Shown here one piece after another: positions 20,775-33,199 of a DNA stretch of 64,000 nucleotides (its first letter is position 1; each line of letters starts with the position of its first letter). The notes below the pieces were generated by a model. It worked only from the letters and a program-made list of their open reading frames with translations. It was not told the origin of the DNA and searched no databases. The translations under genes and the position numbers were made by a program. Source of the DNA: Persicaria tinctoria (lineage: Eukaryota > Streptophyta > Magnoliopsida > Caryophyllales > Polygonaceae); assembly GCA_037127255.1 (NCBI GenBank), contig JBANSL010000004.1, forward strand, positions 3,100,001 through 3,164,000. The letters are read 5' to 3'.

Positions 20775-22165
20775 AGACATTGAATGTTGCTAGTTTTTGT
20801 TGCAAGGTAGAATAGGATTGGATACCGCGTTTTACGTCATTTTCTCGCCTTCTATCCTGCATTTGAAAAGTTGTCAGTCATTCAATCTTCAGAAACGCTG
20901 CATAATTTTACGTGTCGTCTGTCTTTAATTTATGTTTTTTTTTAAAAAAAAAATTCACATAATTAATGCTTTTATCCTAGATTCGAATCTAGTTTCTTGG
21001 GTATGTTTTTTTTTTCCGGATAATCTTAACATTGAAATTTCAAATTTTATATAGAAGATTAATAAAAGATTTCATATTTCCCCATTAAGAAACACAATAT
21101 TGCTCGCCTTCTATCATGCATTTGAAAAGTTGTCGGTCATTCAGTTTTCAGAAACGCTACGTAATTTTACGTGTCGTCTGTCTTTAATTTATGTTTTTTT
21201 TATTTTTTCACATAAGTAATGCTTTTATCCTAGATTCGAATCTAGTTTCTTGGGTATGTTATATTTTTTTTTCCGGACAATCTTAACATTGAAATTATTT
21301 CAAATTTTATATAGAAGATTAATAAAAGATTTCATATTTCCCCTTTAAGAAACACAATATTGCTCGCCTTCTATCCTGCATTTGAAAAGTTGTCGGTCAT
21401 TCAGTTTTCAGAAACGCTACGTAATTTTACGTGCCGTCTGTCTTTAATTTATGTTTTTTTTTCCACATAAGTAATGCATTTATCCTAGATTCACATTGCT
21501 AGTTTTTTGGTTCTGTTATATATTTTGTTCTCGGATAATCTTAACATTGAAATTTCGATTTTTATATAGAAGATTAATAAAAGATTTCGTATTTCCCCAT
21601 TAAAAAACACAATATTGCTCGCCTTTTATCCTGCAGTTGAAAAGTTGTCAGTTATTCAGTTTTCAGAAATGTTACGTAATTTTACGTGTCGTTTGTCTTT
21701 AATTTATGTTTTTTTTATATATTTTTTTTCACACAAGTAATGCCTTTATCCTAGATTCGAATCTAGTTCCTTGGTTATGTTATATTTTTTTTTGGATAAT
21801 CTTAACATTGAAATTTCAAATTTTATAGATATAGAAAATTAATAAAAGATTTCATATTTCCCCATTAAGAAACACAATATTGCTCGCCTTCTATCCTGCA
21901 TTTGAAAAGTTATCGGGAAACGCTACGTAATTTTACGTGTCGTCTGTCTTTAATTTACACTTTTTTAGTCTAATTATACAAAATTCTCTAATTTCCCTTT
22001 GTATATATAGGAATAGTAATCCATTTATCCTAAAGTGTGAGTTCACAACTCACAAGGTTTGAATTGCGAATTTTCTAATCTCCTTTGTATAAAATAAAGT
22101 TCACATTGTTAGATTTAAATTTGATACATAAATAACGCTTTCCAAATCTGATAGTGCACTTGTGA
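20775..22165. repeat. Higher-order repeat block A
   Basis: The block is a head (GACATTGAATGTTGC...GATACCGCGTTTTACGTCA, about 20775-20843), then tandem monomers starting at 20844, 21103, 21363, 21618 and a shortened one at 21883, then a tail (about 21958-22165, with GTGTGAGTTCACAA and ATAACGCTTTCCAAATC). Head, monomers and tail occur again in the same order in block B. Confidence 0.85.
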
Positions 22166-24865
22166 CATTGAATGTTGCTAGTTTTTGTTGCAAGGTAGAA
22201 TAGGTTTGGATACCGCGTTTTACGTCATTTTGTCGCCTTCTATCCTGCATTTGAAAAGTTGTCGGTCATTTAGTTTTCAAAAACGCTGCGTAATTTTACG
22301 TGTCGTCTGTCTTTAATTTATGTTTTTTTAATTTTTTTCACATAAGTAATGCTTTTATCATAGATTCGAATTTAGTTTCTTGGTTATGTTATATATTTTT
22401 TTTTTCCGGATAATCTTAACATTGAAATTTCAAATTTTATATAGACGATTAATAAAAGATTTCATATTTCCCCATTAAGAAACACAATATTGCTCGCCTT
22501 CTATCCTTCTATCCTACATTTGAAAAGTTGTCGGTCATTCAGTTTTCAGAAACGCTACGTAATTTTACCTGTCGTCTGTCTTTAATTTATGTTTTTTAAT
22601 TTTTTTCACATAAAATAATGCTTTTATCCTAGATTCGAATATAGTTTCTTGGTTATGTTATATATTTTTTTCGGGATAATCTTAACATTAAAATTTCAAA
22701 CTTTATAGATATAGAAGATTAATAAAAGATTTCATATTTCCCCATTAAGAAACACAATATTGCTCGCCTTCTATCATACATTTGAAAAGTTGTCGGTCAT
22801 TCAGTTTTCAGAAACGCTATGTAATTTTACATGTCGTCTGTCTTTAATTTATGTTTTTTTTATAATTTTTTTCACACAAGTAATGCCTTTATCCTAGATT
22901 CGAATCTAGTTCCTTGGTTATGTTATATTTTTTTTCCGGATAATCTTAACATTGAAATTTCAAATTTTATAGATATAGAAGATTAATAAAAGATTTCATA
23001 TTTCCCCATTAAGAAACACAATATTGCTCGCCTTCTATCCTACATTTGAAAAGTTGTCGGTCATTCAGTTTTCAGAAACGCTACGTAATTTTACGTGTCG
23101 TCTGTCTTTAATTTATGTTTTTTCTCACATAAGTAATGCATTTATCCTAGATTCGCATTGCTAGTTTCTTGGTTCTGTTGTATATATTTTTTTTGGATAA
23201 TCTTAACATTGAAATTTCAAACCTTATATAGAAGATTAATAAAAGATTTCATATTTCCCCATTAAAAACACAATATTACTCACCTTCTATTCTGAATTTG
23301 AAAAGTACGCTGTCGGTCATTCAGTTTAAAAAACGTACGTAATTTTACGTGTCGTCTGTCTTTAATTTATGTTTCTTTTCACAAAAGTATTGCATCTATC
23401 CTAGCATTTTAAGATTCACGTTGCTAGTTTCTTGGTTCTGTTATATTTTCCCCGGATAATCTTAACATTGAAATTTCAAATTTTATGTATAAAAGATAGA
23501 AGATTAATAAAAGATTTCATATTTCCCCATTAAGAAACACAATATTGCTCGCCTTCTATCCTACATTTGAAAAGTTGTCGGTCATTCAGTTTTCAGAAAC
23601 GTTACGTAATTTTACGTGTCTTCTGTCTTTAATTTATGTTTCTTTTCACATAACTAATGCATTAATTTATTCTAACATTTTAAGATTCGTATTGCTAGTT
23701 TCTTGGTTTTGCTATATTATTTTTTCCGTATAATCTTAACATTGAAATTTCAAAATTTATATAGAAGATTAATAAAAGATTTCATATTTCCCCATTAAAG
23801 AACACAATATTGCTCGTCTTCTATCCTGCATTTGAAAAGTTGTCGGTCATTCTGTTTTTAGAAACGTTACGGGATTTTATTCGTCGACTGTCTTTAATTT
23901 ATGTTTCTTTTCAATAAGTAATGCATTTATCCTAACATCCTAATTCGCATAGTTTTTTTATTCTGTTATTTTATTTTCCGGATTGAAATTTCAAATGATT
24001 AATAAAAGATTTCATATTTTCACATTAAGAACACAATATTGCTCGCCTTCTATCCGGCATTTGAAAAGTTGTTGGTCATTTAGCTTTCAGAAACGTCACG
24101 TAGTTTTACGTGTCGTATCTCTTTAATTTATATTTCTTTTCACATAAGTAATGCATTTATCCTAACATTTTAAGATTCGCATTGCTAGGTTTTTTATTCT
24201 GTTGTATATTTTTCCTAGATAATCCTAACATTGAAATTTCAAATTTCATATAAAAAATTAATAAAAGATTTCACATTCCCCATTAAGAAACACAATACTG
24301 CTCGCCTTCTATACTGCATTTGAAAAGTTGTCGGTTATTCAGTTTTCAAAAACGTTGCGTAATTTTACGTGTCGTCTATCTTTAATTTATATTTCTTTTC
24401 ACATAAGTAAGCATAATATTTTAAGATTCGAATTGCTAGTTTCTTGATTCTCCTATATTTTTTCAGGATAATCTTAACATTGAAATTTGAAGATTAATAA
24501 AAGATGATTTCATATTTCCCCATTAAGAAACACAATATTGCCAATGGATAGGGAAATTCATACTTATTGCATATATAGACAACAAAGTGACGCTTTTTAG
24601 GCTTACTTCTTAGAATGGATGGTCCTTCATCTATTACACTTTTACACTTTTAAACTTTTTTTCGTCTAATTCTACTAAATTATCTAATTTCCTTTATTTG
24701 TATAGGAATATTAGTCCATTTATATAAAGTGTGAGTTCACAATTCACAAAGTTTGAACTGCGAATTTTCTAAGCCGCTTTGTATAAAATAAAGTTCACAT
24801 TGTTAGATTTAAATTTCATATCATATATAAATAACGCTTTCCAAATCTTATAGTAACACTTGCGA
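22166..24865. repeat. Higher-order repeat block B
   Basis: Same head (22166-22231), nine monomers starting at 22232, 22493, 22763, 23027, 23279, 23548, 23813, 24042 and 24301, an insertion-like stretch (24541-24635), and the same tail (about 24636-24865). Monomers are 228-270 bp and differ mainly in T-run length. Each carries the short dyad ACGTAATTTTACGT, then the word TAATAAAAGATTTCATATTT and the ending AACACAATATTG. No conserved ORF spans the units. Confidence 0.85.
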
Positions 24866-25549
24866 GACTTGTTCAAACTTAATTAATCACATTCTATAAA
24901 ATAAAAACCATAAAATAAAAACGTTTTCAAACCTCTTTGAAATTTATGAAAAGAAAATTAGTTTTACTACCTATAAAAGACTCTAATTAAATAACTCAAT
25001 GGGATATCATACTTGTTTGTATTTAACATTTTTTTCAACTTAAAAAATAGGAAAAGATTATGACGAATTATATCCCAAACATAATTTTTATGTGAAATAT
25101 AGTTTTTAATTTGTATTAAAGTTAAGGATAGTTGTTATAAGACTAAAAAACATCAATCTATCTGCTATACTGTTGATTTTTATAAACATATGATAAATAT
25201 AGACGGTATGAAAAGATAGAAATCTATTTGAGAATTAAAAGGGATCATTCTAATATTTTTCACTTATAAAAAAACACATCTATATTAATTTGACCAAAAA
25301 TATAAGTATATAAAATATTATATAATGAGAAAGGAAAGTAGTTTTGACTGTAGACTTTTCTATGCTTTTTGTTACTATTTTGTAGAGGCCTAAAGCGTGA
25401 GTTCCCATGCCTAAAGTTGATGTGAGGCTAATGTTATTGTCATGCTTTAGCTAAATTAGAAAACTATGATTTCATGAACCAAGAAAAAAGAGAGGAAAAT
25501 TATGATTTCCCACACTTAACTTAGACCTTAGACCTTTGCAACTTTAGAT
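24866..25549. other. AT-rich intergenic, no gene seen
   Basis: Between the repeat array and the Gypsy fragment. No coding or transposon end is recognised, and no Gypsy LTR is visible here. Confidence 0.4.
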
Positions 25550-26665
25550 CTATGCTTCTGATGAATGAGGAGTACTAAATTTAAAATATATATGTCTCCT
25601 ATTGACCATATCTCCTATCTGCAACACCCTTTCAGTACGTTTGGCGTCTGCAAAGTGTTTCATGTGTTCTCGAGCCGTCTCTAATCCCTCCTTTAGTGTG
25701 CTCAATGCCCTGTCTCTCTCCTGAAACCAGTCATCCAAGGCAGCAGTTGTAACTGATCCTCCAGAAGTTATGCCCAGCTGTGGAGGTTGGTATCCATATA
25801 GAGCCTGAAAAGGTGACATTTTCAAGGTTGTGTGAAAGGTGGTATTGTACCACCATTCAGCCAAGGCAAGCCACTTGGCCCACTGTGTACGCATAGCTGA
25901 GGTCATACATCTCAGGTAAGACTTCAAACATTGGTTCACCCTCTCAGTTTGGCCGTTTGTCTGTGGGTGGTAAGCTGTAGAGAGCTTGAGAGAGGTCCCT
26001 AATTAGTTGTTGAATAACTCCTTCCAGAAATGGCTTGTGAACACTTTATCTCTGTCTGAGATAATATCCACTGGCAGTCCGTGGAGTTTGTATACATTCT
26101 CCATGAACACTTGGGCAACTTGACTAGCAGAGAATGGGTGAGTGAGGGGTAGGAAATGGCTATACTTTGTCAATCTGTCTACTACCACCAGAATAACATC
26201 AAACCCTCTTGATTTTGGTAAACCTTCCACAAAGTCCATACCAATTGAGTACCAAGGCTTTTCTGGAATGGGTAGTGGCTGCAGCAATCCTGGGTATGCC
26301 ACTGTCTCATGTTTGTGCCTTTGACACACATCACACTCCTTGACCATGCTCTCTGTGAATTGCTTCAACTGGGGCCAGTAGAATAAGGCCTTAACTCTCT
26401 GATAAGTGGCTCTTATTCCTGAGTGGCCACCTATTGCTTCTTCATGAAAAGCTAGAGTGATTTTCTTCCTTAATTCCATCTTGTTACCAATCACTATCCT
26501 GCCTTTGTATCTCAAAATATCTCCTTGCCATTTGAATGGGGAAGAAGAATCAATGGCTGCTACTGAGCTGACTCTATCAATTTCTGCATCCCCCTCATAG
26601 CTGCTAGTAACCTCTTGGATCCATCCTGGTTTTACTTGAACCAAGGTCCTGCAAGAACTCTCCAC
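25550..26665 (-). pseudogene. Gypsy integrase region
   Basis: The frame is open from 26665 to 26003 and again from 25939 to 25550, with a break between. The first part has the HHCC finger (GGHSGIRATYQRVK..., CDVCQRH) and the first core aspartates (DFVEG, ISDRD). The second has WAKWLALAEWWYNTTFHTTL and LYGYQPPQLG, usual near the end of the Gypsy integrase core. It is non-functional as it stands. Confidence 0.85.
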
Positions 26666-27541
26666 TGGCTAGTAACTCTCTACTGGCTGCTCTATTGACA
26701 GTCCTCTCCTTGACAAGGCATCAGCTGCAGAGTTGTGCTTCCCAAGCCTGTGCTGAATGGAGTATGATAACCCAAGCAATTTTCTAATTGCCTCAACAGA
26801 TTCTGACCATGGAGTGCCTTACTTATAAATGCTAAAGGCCTTCCTTGTTGCATAAGCACTGCTCCTACGTACTCCTGTCTCACAAGCATCCGTTTCCACT
26901 TGGAATTGGATAGAAAAATCAGGTAATGCCAATACAGATGGGCAAGACAGTAAATGCCTTATTTGGTGAAAGGTCTGCATACTTTCTTCAGTCCACAGAA
27001 ATGCTTCCCTTTTTAGGAGGTCAGTCAAAGGCCTACAAATAACTCCAAAGTTCCTTATAAACCTTCTGTAATACCCAGCCAATCCTAGGAAGCTCCTCAT
27101 CTCTTTTTCAATTCTTAGGTGTAGGCCAACTGGTTATAGCTTCAATCTTAGAGGGATCAGTGGCCACACCATCTTTAGAGATCACATGTCCTAGGTATTC
27201 CACTCTAGGCACAACAAAACTGTACTTGGACCTCTTAGCATACAACTGATGCTTTTTCATACACTCCAAAACCACTTCTAAGTGTTGGATATGATCTACT
27301 AACCCCACACTGTAAACCAAGATGTCATCAAAAAATACTAGGACATTTTTTCTCAACTGATCAACAAACACCATATTCATCAATGACTGGAATGTGGCAG
27401 GTGCATTGGTCAATCCAAATGGCATTACATTAAATTCATAATGTCTATTATGGGTTCTAAATGTTGTCTTTGGAATATCATTTTCAGCTACACACACCTG
27501 ATGATATCCAGCTCGTAAATCCAGCTTTGAAAATACCACAG

Positions 27542-29644
27542 TGTTGGTAGGAGGAAATCGAGTATGCAAATAAAATATAAATAAATCACAGCAAACCAGA
27601 TTCCGTCCCTTGCAAATAATTACAAGACCTCCTCCTGATGCAGCAGCGGGAAGTCAGGATCGATCCACGAGGAAGCGTGTCAGCGGATCCTAGGCAGCGG
27701 AGAAATCTCACGGTCAGAAATCGACAACAGGGTCCTCGATCTCGACTAGGGGTTAGTCGACAGAAGCTTCGGACAGTCGAACAGGGCACAACAGCTTCGG
27801 CAACGGTGGTCGATCTCGACAAGGCTCTACTCGAGATCGAGTAGCCTTCGTCTAGGTCGAGTTGGTCTGGTCGAGATCCTGCACAGGTAAGCTACGACGA
27901 CGCTGGGTCGAAGATCAGTAGTCGAGGTCGACCAAGCTTGGTCGAGATCGATGAGGGCAGGGAGTAAAAACGAAATAAAAGAAAGTAAAAACAATTGCTT
28001 TGGGGTTTCGACTAAACTTAATGTAAAAGACTTCCAAGATTGGGGTTTGCAATGACAATAACCAAGCATGCATAAGGTAGAACCAAACAGATAATCATGT
28101 GAATCGCATTAAAGGATTAAGCTTTCGCCTTATCCAACAATTAGACAACTCTCTCAAGAAACCCTAACTGTCTCTACCGATTTTATGTTTATAATCCAAG
28201 TTGTTAGCATGGATCTCCATTAGACGGGCAATAAACACATCAACAAGTAGGAAAATGCTCAAAACATGATAAAGGTCGGATCTTTACCTTAAATATGCAT
28301 GGCTATCGTCGGGCTCGCTCCAACCCTAGAAGTGGGTGGACTACTCGCTCTTCATTGCAAACTCAGACATCATCGATTGAAAGAAAACAACTTGCATTAA
28401 ACTAAATTCCAAGACTTTACAATCCCGGCAATCCAACTCTCGTCGAATGCCAAAACCCTAAAACCTTCGAACTCCCTAAACTGTCTCTGTGGAACTACTT
28501 GTCTTGCTCTGAAATTGAATTGAATAAAGCTGAGCCCCATGGGCTTTATTTATAGGCTTCTAATCCTTGCTACTCAAGGATAGAATATCTATATCTATAT
28601 CTAAAACTTTATCTAAAACTTTAAAAAGATAAATAAAAGCCATAACATAATTAAATCCAAAATAGGAAATATATCTAAAGTGTCTTCAATGGATAGAACT
28701 CTTCTTCTTCATGGTAGATCTTGATATTTTCGGATAGAATCAGCAATCTTCACGCCCAAGCAATCCCAAGTCGAGTAGGATTCGTCGAACCGAGTAACGC
28801 GGCTCTGGAGGTCTACTCGATCTCGACAAGGGTCTTGTCGATCTCGAGTAGGGTTGACTGGCTCAGCTTCGTCGTCTCGGCTAGCTGGCGCTCGACATAC
28901 TCGGACTTGATTCACGGTGCTCGTCGATGTCGACAAGGGCTCGTCGAGGTCGAGTAGACTGGCTATGTCGACTGGGTCTTCTCGGGTGGCTCTACTCGAC
29001 AGGCTCGGATCTGGACTCGGGGCTCGTCGATCTCGACTAGGGCTCGTCGAGGTCGAGTAGAGGTGGTCTGCGTCTTCGTCCTCGGCTTCTCGGCTCGGCG
29101 CAGCTCGTCGACTCCGGACATGGCTCGTCGATCTCGACCAGGGGTACTCGAGATCGAGTAGGGTTCCGGGAGTCGGGTTGTCTCTGACTCAGTGTCCTCG
29201 ATCGGCTCTGCTCGACCATGGCTCGTCGAGATCGAGTAGAGTCTAGTCGATCTCGAGTAGAGTTTTCTCAGCTTTCTGCTCTGTTCTTGAAACGCACTTT
29301 CCCGAGTCCTCGTTCGTCGGATTGACGCATATGACCATGTGTTGGAAAGCTCTTTCTAAGTGCCACAACTCTCATGAAGACATCAAAGCTTGATTCAGAA
29401 TGAAGAATGGTGAAAAATGGCGTTTTCTCCAGCTGCAACATCCTTAGCTTCTCCATGAGTTTCCTTTAAGCTTCAAAGTGCGTCCGATTTCTGCGATATA
29501 TAACCAAAACTTGTGTAGACCTCCATATATTGCAAATAAGTGTAAACTACACAGATTCTGTATTGTTCTAACCCAAATGTATGCAATGTATGCAGAAATC
29601 GATATAAAATTAAGTGTAAAACATGGCAAATTAGGCTCACAACA
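27542..29644 (-). mobile_element. 2.1-kb solo LTR inserted in the Gypsy RT
   Basis: The insert starts TG and ends CA and splits the Gypsy RT between ELHGV and VVFSKLDL. Removing it and one flank copy restores a continuous frame. The flanks are CACAG (27537-27541) and CACAA (29645-29649), a target duplication with one mismatch. No internal retrotransposon domain is present and no second LTR copy, which fits an LTR left after recombination. On the minus strand CTATAAATAAAG (about 28545) is a probable LTR promoter TATA. Many CGATCTCGAC/GTCGAGATCGAGTAG words lie at 27720-27960 and 28780-29260. A 3-bp ACA duplication with GTGTTG/CAACAC ends also fits and would instead suggest a DNA transposon. Confidence 0.65.
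28780..29262. repeat. TCGATCTCGAC-type short tandem/inverted repeats
   Basis: About fifteen degenerate copies of CTCGTCGATCTCGACTAGG and its complement-like form GTCGAGGTCGAGTAGA. A second cluster is at about 27720-27960. The core TCGAGATCGA is itself near-palindromic, so both orientations appear. They lie in the solo LTR and make it locally GC- and TCGA-rich. Confidence 0.8.
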
Positions 29645-31321
29645 CACAACTCCATGTAACTCATCAAGAAGTTCTTCTATGTTTGGTATGGGAAACTTGT
29701 CCTTGATGGTTGCCTCATTTAGCTTTATGTAATCCACACAAAACCTCCAGGACCCGTCTTTCTTTTTGACTAGCAGTGTAGGTGAGGCAAAAGGACTCTG
29801 GCTATGTCTTATGAGACCAGTGGACAACATCTGCTTAACTTGCCTCTCAATCTCATCTTTCTGGCTGTGTGGATATCTGTAGGGCTTTTAGCATATGGCT
29901 TGAGTGTCTGGCTGCAATGGGATGACATGTTCACACCCCCTCTCAGGAGGCAAGTGCTTGGGTTCCTCAAAAACCTCACTAAATTTCTCAAGCAGTCTTT
30001 GTACTCCTTCAGGTAGCTCTTCTTCTTTGGCATTTAGTTGGTACGCTTGGGCAATCTCAACAACACTGTCCACTTCTTGCTCACTCAGCAAGCTCTGCAA
30101 CTCTTTGCAAGTTATGTGCCTGACCACATATTTCTTGTTGGGCTCTACAATACCTTGGAGTTCCACCATTTTCCCATCCTTAGAGAAAGCAATTGTTATC
30201 TTGTTGTAATCAAACTGAACTGGACTGTACCTCTTCATCCAGTTTACACCCAGCAGTAGCTCAAACTCGCCAATCTTCAGTGCTCGGACGTCAAAGGTGT
30301 AATTTCCCCCTTGCATTGTCCATTTGAACCCCTTTCACTCTTGCATGCAGAACATCTTTCCTTTGTTCAACCCTTCGATAATCATTAGATTGGCATTGGA
30401 CAATTTAAACCCAGTTTATTTAGCCACCATCGGATCAACGAAGCTATGGGTTGATCCGCTGTCTATCAAGACATTGATGAGCATATCCCTCATGAATCCT
30501 TTGACCATGATTGAAGTATCGGATCCATTACCTATCAGTGCTCTGACGAACCCTTCTTGATTCATTTCCTCTTCGGTTAATTCACATGGTGATTCCTCAG
30601 ATAATTCCTCCTCGTCTTCAAGATCCCCGTCATGAGCTAAGGCATGCTTGACTGACGACGATTTGCACCTATGCCCGACGAAATATCTGTCACCACACCT
30701 GAAACACAAACCTGGGGTTCTCCTGAACTCGTTTGGCCCTTTCGTCCCCTGGAATCCTTGCTTGCCCGAATCCTGATGAGCTGAGATTGCCAGTTTCCAT
30801 GGATTCTTGATTCGGACAATCACCTGGACTGCATCCCATTGCAATCTTGCTAATTCCAGGCTTTCTGCGAGGTCCCGAGGCCGTCCCAACTTCAACAATG
30901 GTTTGATTTCAGGCTTCAAACCACTAATGTAGCTGGTTACAAAATAATTTTCTGGAAGGTATGGATTGTAAGACAACATTCCGGCTCGAAGTTCTTCGAA
31001 TCGCTCGTTATACTCTTCCAGTTCCTCTTATTGACACAATTTGTTGAACTCCTCAACAATGTCTACGCCTTGCTTCTCCCCGAAACGAGTGCAAAGAGCC
31101 TCACTCATCTCTTTCCAACGAATCCCCTTTCGCTGCATCAAGTACCCTTGAATCCATGTGTCTGCACGATCTTGCATATACATCGCAGCGAGCTCCACCC
31201 TCTGGTGCTCCGGAATTCCGAAAAGGGAGAAATATTTCTCGCATTTGCGCACCCAGCTGCGCGACTTTTTTCTGTCAAATTGTGGAAAATCCACCTTTGG
31301 AAATCGGTTTTGGTTTGCCAA

Positions 31322-32960
31322 TCAATTTAGCCTGATTTGAATCGAAAGACCACGCGATTACGGCAACCAATTAACATGTTAATTGGTAAAAGTATTATAT
31401 GTCTTTGTCTAATCCTAACTTCTTAGAAGAATTTCCTTGATCTATAAAGTACATTGTGTTTATACACACATACACACATGATGATACATAAATAATTTCA
31501 AATTTATTAATATAATAAGTGAAATTATTTTTACAAATGTAAAAATATTAATATTGTATTTAATTTTTTTACAATCATGATAAAATGACTTACAATATTT
31601 TAATACGAAGGGAAATATTAGAATCCAATTCTATCATTAATCTTCAATTTTTTTGGATGACTGCTACAGAGACGACGATTATCTCGTCAAATGCACAGCT
31701 ATATTTATGATATTCGATGATAATAAAAATTTAATCGTTCTTGGGAGCCGATGTCGATAAAGTTTTCACCAACATAGCCAACTGGTGTAGCCTATGGGCA
31801 AGTGCCCAACAAAAACCTGCAACGATCACATCAATTAGTCCACCACCACCGACTTTCGGTGTCTCCGCCACCAACGCCCGATGTCGGCATATCCCATCCC
31901 TCGACTTGTTGATTCATTACAAGATTTCTCTGCAAAGATACCCGTCGACACACCCTTATCGTGACACCGACATCCGGTGGTGGTAAAATCCCTTGCAAGA
32001 TACATGCCCATGCAAAGATGTCTAACAAACCCTTGTTGATTGCAATATTTGGTGGCGGTGAAATCTCACTTAACTTCTCTCTTGTTTAAATACCAACTCA
32101 TTCCATTTTCTTCTTCAAAAAAACCCACATACAACAAGCTTTGTCGACTCTAAAAGCTGATATCGACTGGACCTTGCTGACATCGAAAGTCGGGAAATGT
32201 ACCATATATTTGATAACAAGTTTTTCTTCTTTATAATTAAGTACATATACTTATCCATTAATTTATATGAGCCGACATCTTATATATATATATATGGTAA
32301 AACACATTTAGAATGGCATAGTATTATAGTAACAGTCAAACTTGGTCGGCATTAAAGGAATAATTTTGTAAGGAGAAGTCAAAGTACTTAAAGAATTAAT
32401 TGTGCCATTATATGTGTCATATTGCACTCACTTTGTACACTCAAAAGTGATCAAGGGTTCATTCATCTAATACATTAACAATTACTATATATAATTGCAT
32501 ACTCATTCATCTAGTAGTATAATTCTAGTAATTAATTAAATAGGATTTATCCTAAGCAAGGGTTCAATGGATAAACCTCCTTTTATAATTAGGAAAAAAA
32601 ACCCAAAAAGTTAGGCACATTATTAATACACATAATTAATGACATGTGCATCCTTAAGTTCCAACCCACTTGCAATTTCTTAGGCTACAATTTATTCCCA
32701 TTCAAACTTTTGTAATTAGTAATTTAATTAACAATTTTGGATATAAACTTACATGGGTTGAAGTGAACCCCCATCTTATTCATTGTCCATAACTAGGAGG
32801 AAAAAGGAAAATGGTTTTTGCACCCACTGATTTGATGAATTTGGTGTGTTTAAAACTTGACAGCTAGGTAGAAGGAGGAAGCATCATATATTCATATCAT
32901 ATGCAACTAAATTGATCAATACAACTCTCCCAAATGAGGTAATTAAATTGAGTTGATATA
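31322..32960. other. Intergenic, no gene seen
   Basis: AT-rich. The stretch 31740-32190 is richer in GC and has partial self-similarity (GTGGTGGTAAAATCCC and GGTGGCGGTGAAATCTC words about 90 bases apart) but no credible protein. A TA microsatellite lies at about 32281-32295. Confidence 0.4.
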
Positions 32961-32962
32961 TA

Positions 32963-33197
32963 CTCCCTCCGTTTCAAAATAGATGGCTTTTTACTTTTTA
33001 ACACGTTTTTTAAGAAGCGGAAAACTCTATAAAATATTATTTATTTGATTAAAATTTTTATACTATTTGATACTTATTACTAATAAGTATCTAATTATAT
33101 AAAAAAATTTAATTAAAAAATAATATTTCATAGAGTTTTTCGCTCCTTAAAAAGCGTGCCGAAAAGTAAAAGACCATGTATTTTGAAACGGAGGGAG
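32963..33197. mobile_element. Stowaway-like MITE, copy 2
   Basis: 235 bp flanked by TA. It is the near-exact reverse complement of the copy at 324-558 over its whole length, and has the same ends and size. Confidence 0.9.
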
Positions 33198-33199
33198 TA

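Larger units (their letters stand above)
25550..31321 (-). mobile_element. Decayed Ty3/Gypsy retrotransposon, split by a solo LTR
   Basis: Reading the minus strand gives the Gypsy order. Gag (31321-about 30640) includes DRADTWIQGYL and the zinc knuckle CFRCGDRYFVGHRCK. Protease has IDSGSTHSFVD (about 30430-30470). The RT start (29830-29650) has [15 protein letters not shown]. After the solo LTR, RT continues (27545-27108) with KLDLRAGYHQV and FFDDILVYS. RNase H follows (27100-26690), then integrase (26665-25550) with an HHCC zinc region ending CDVCQRHK, DFVEGLPKSRG and VVVDRLTKYSHFLPL. Several in-frame stops and a few frameshifts break it. No LTR is recognised at either end, so it is a fragment. 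Confidence 0.92.

Noticed and set aside
20844..24540. CRISPR-like array
   Set aside because: Units are about 260 bp, repeated over their whole length with no unique spacers, and this is plant DNA.
27541..29645. CACTA-type transposon with 3-bp duplication
   Set aside because: Termini GTGTTG do not match CACTA ends, and TG...CA with a TATA box favours a solo LTR; kept as an alternative.
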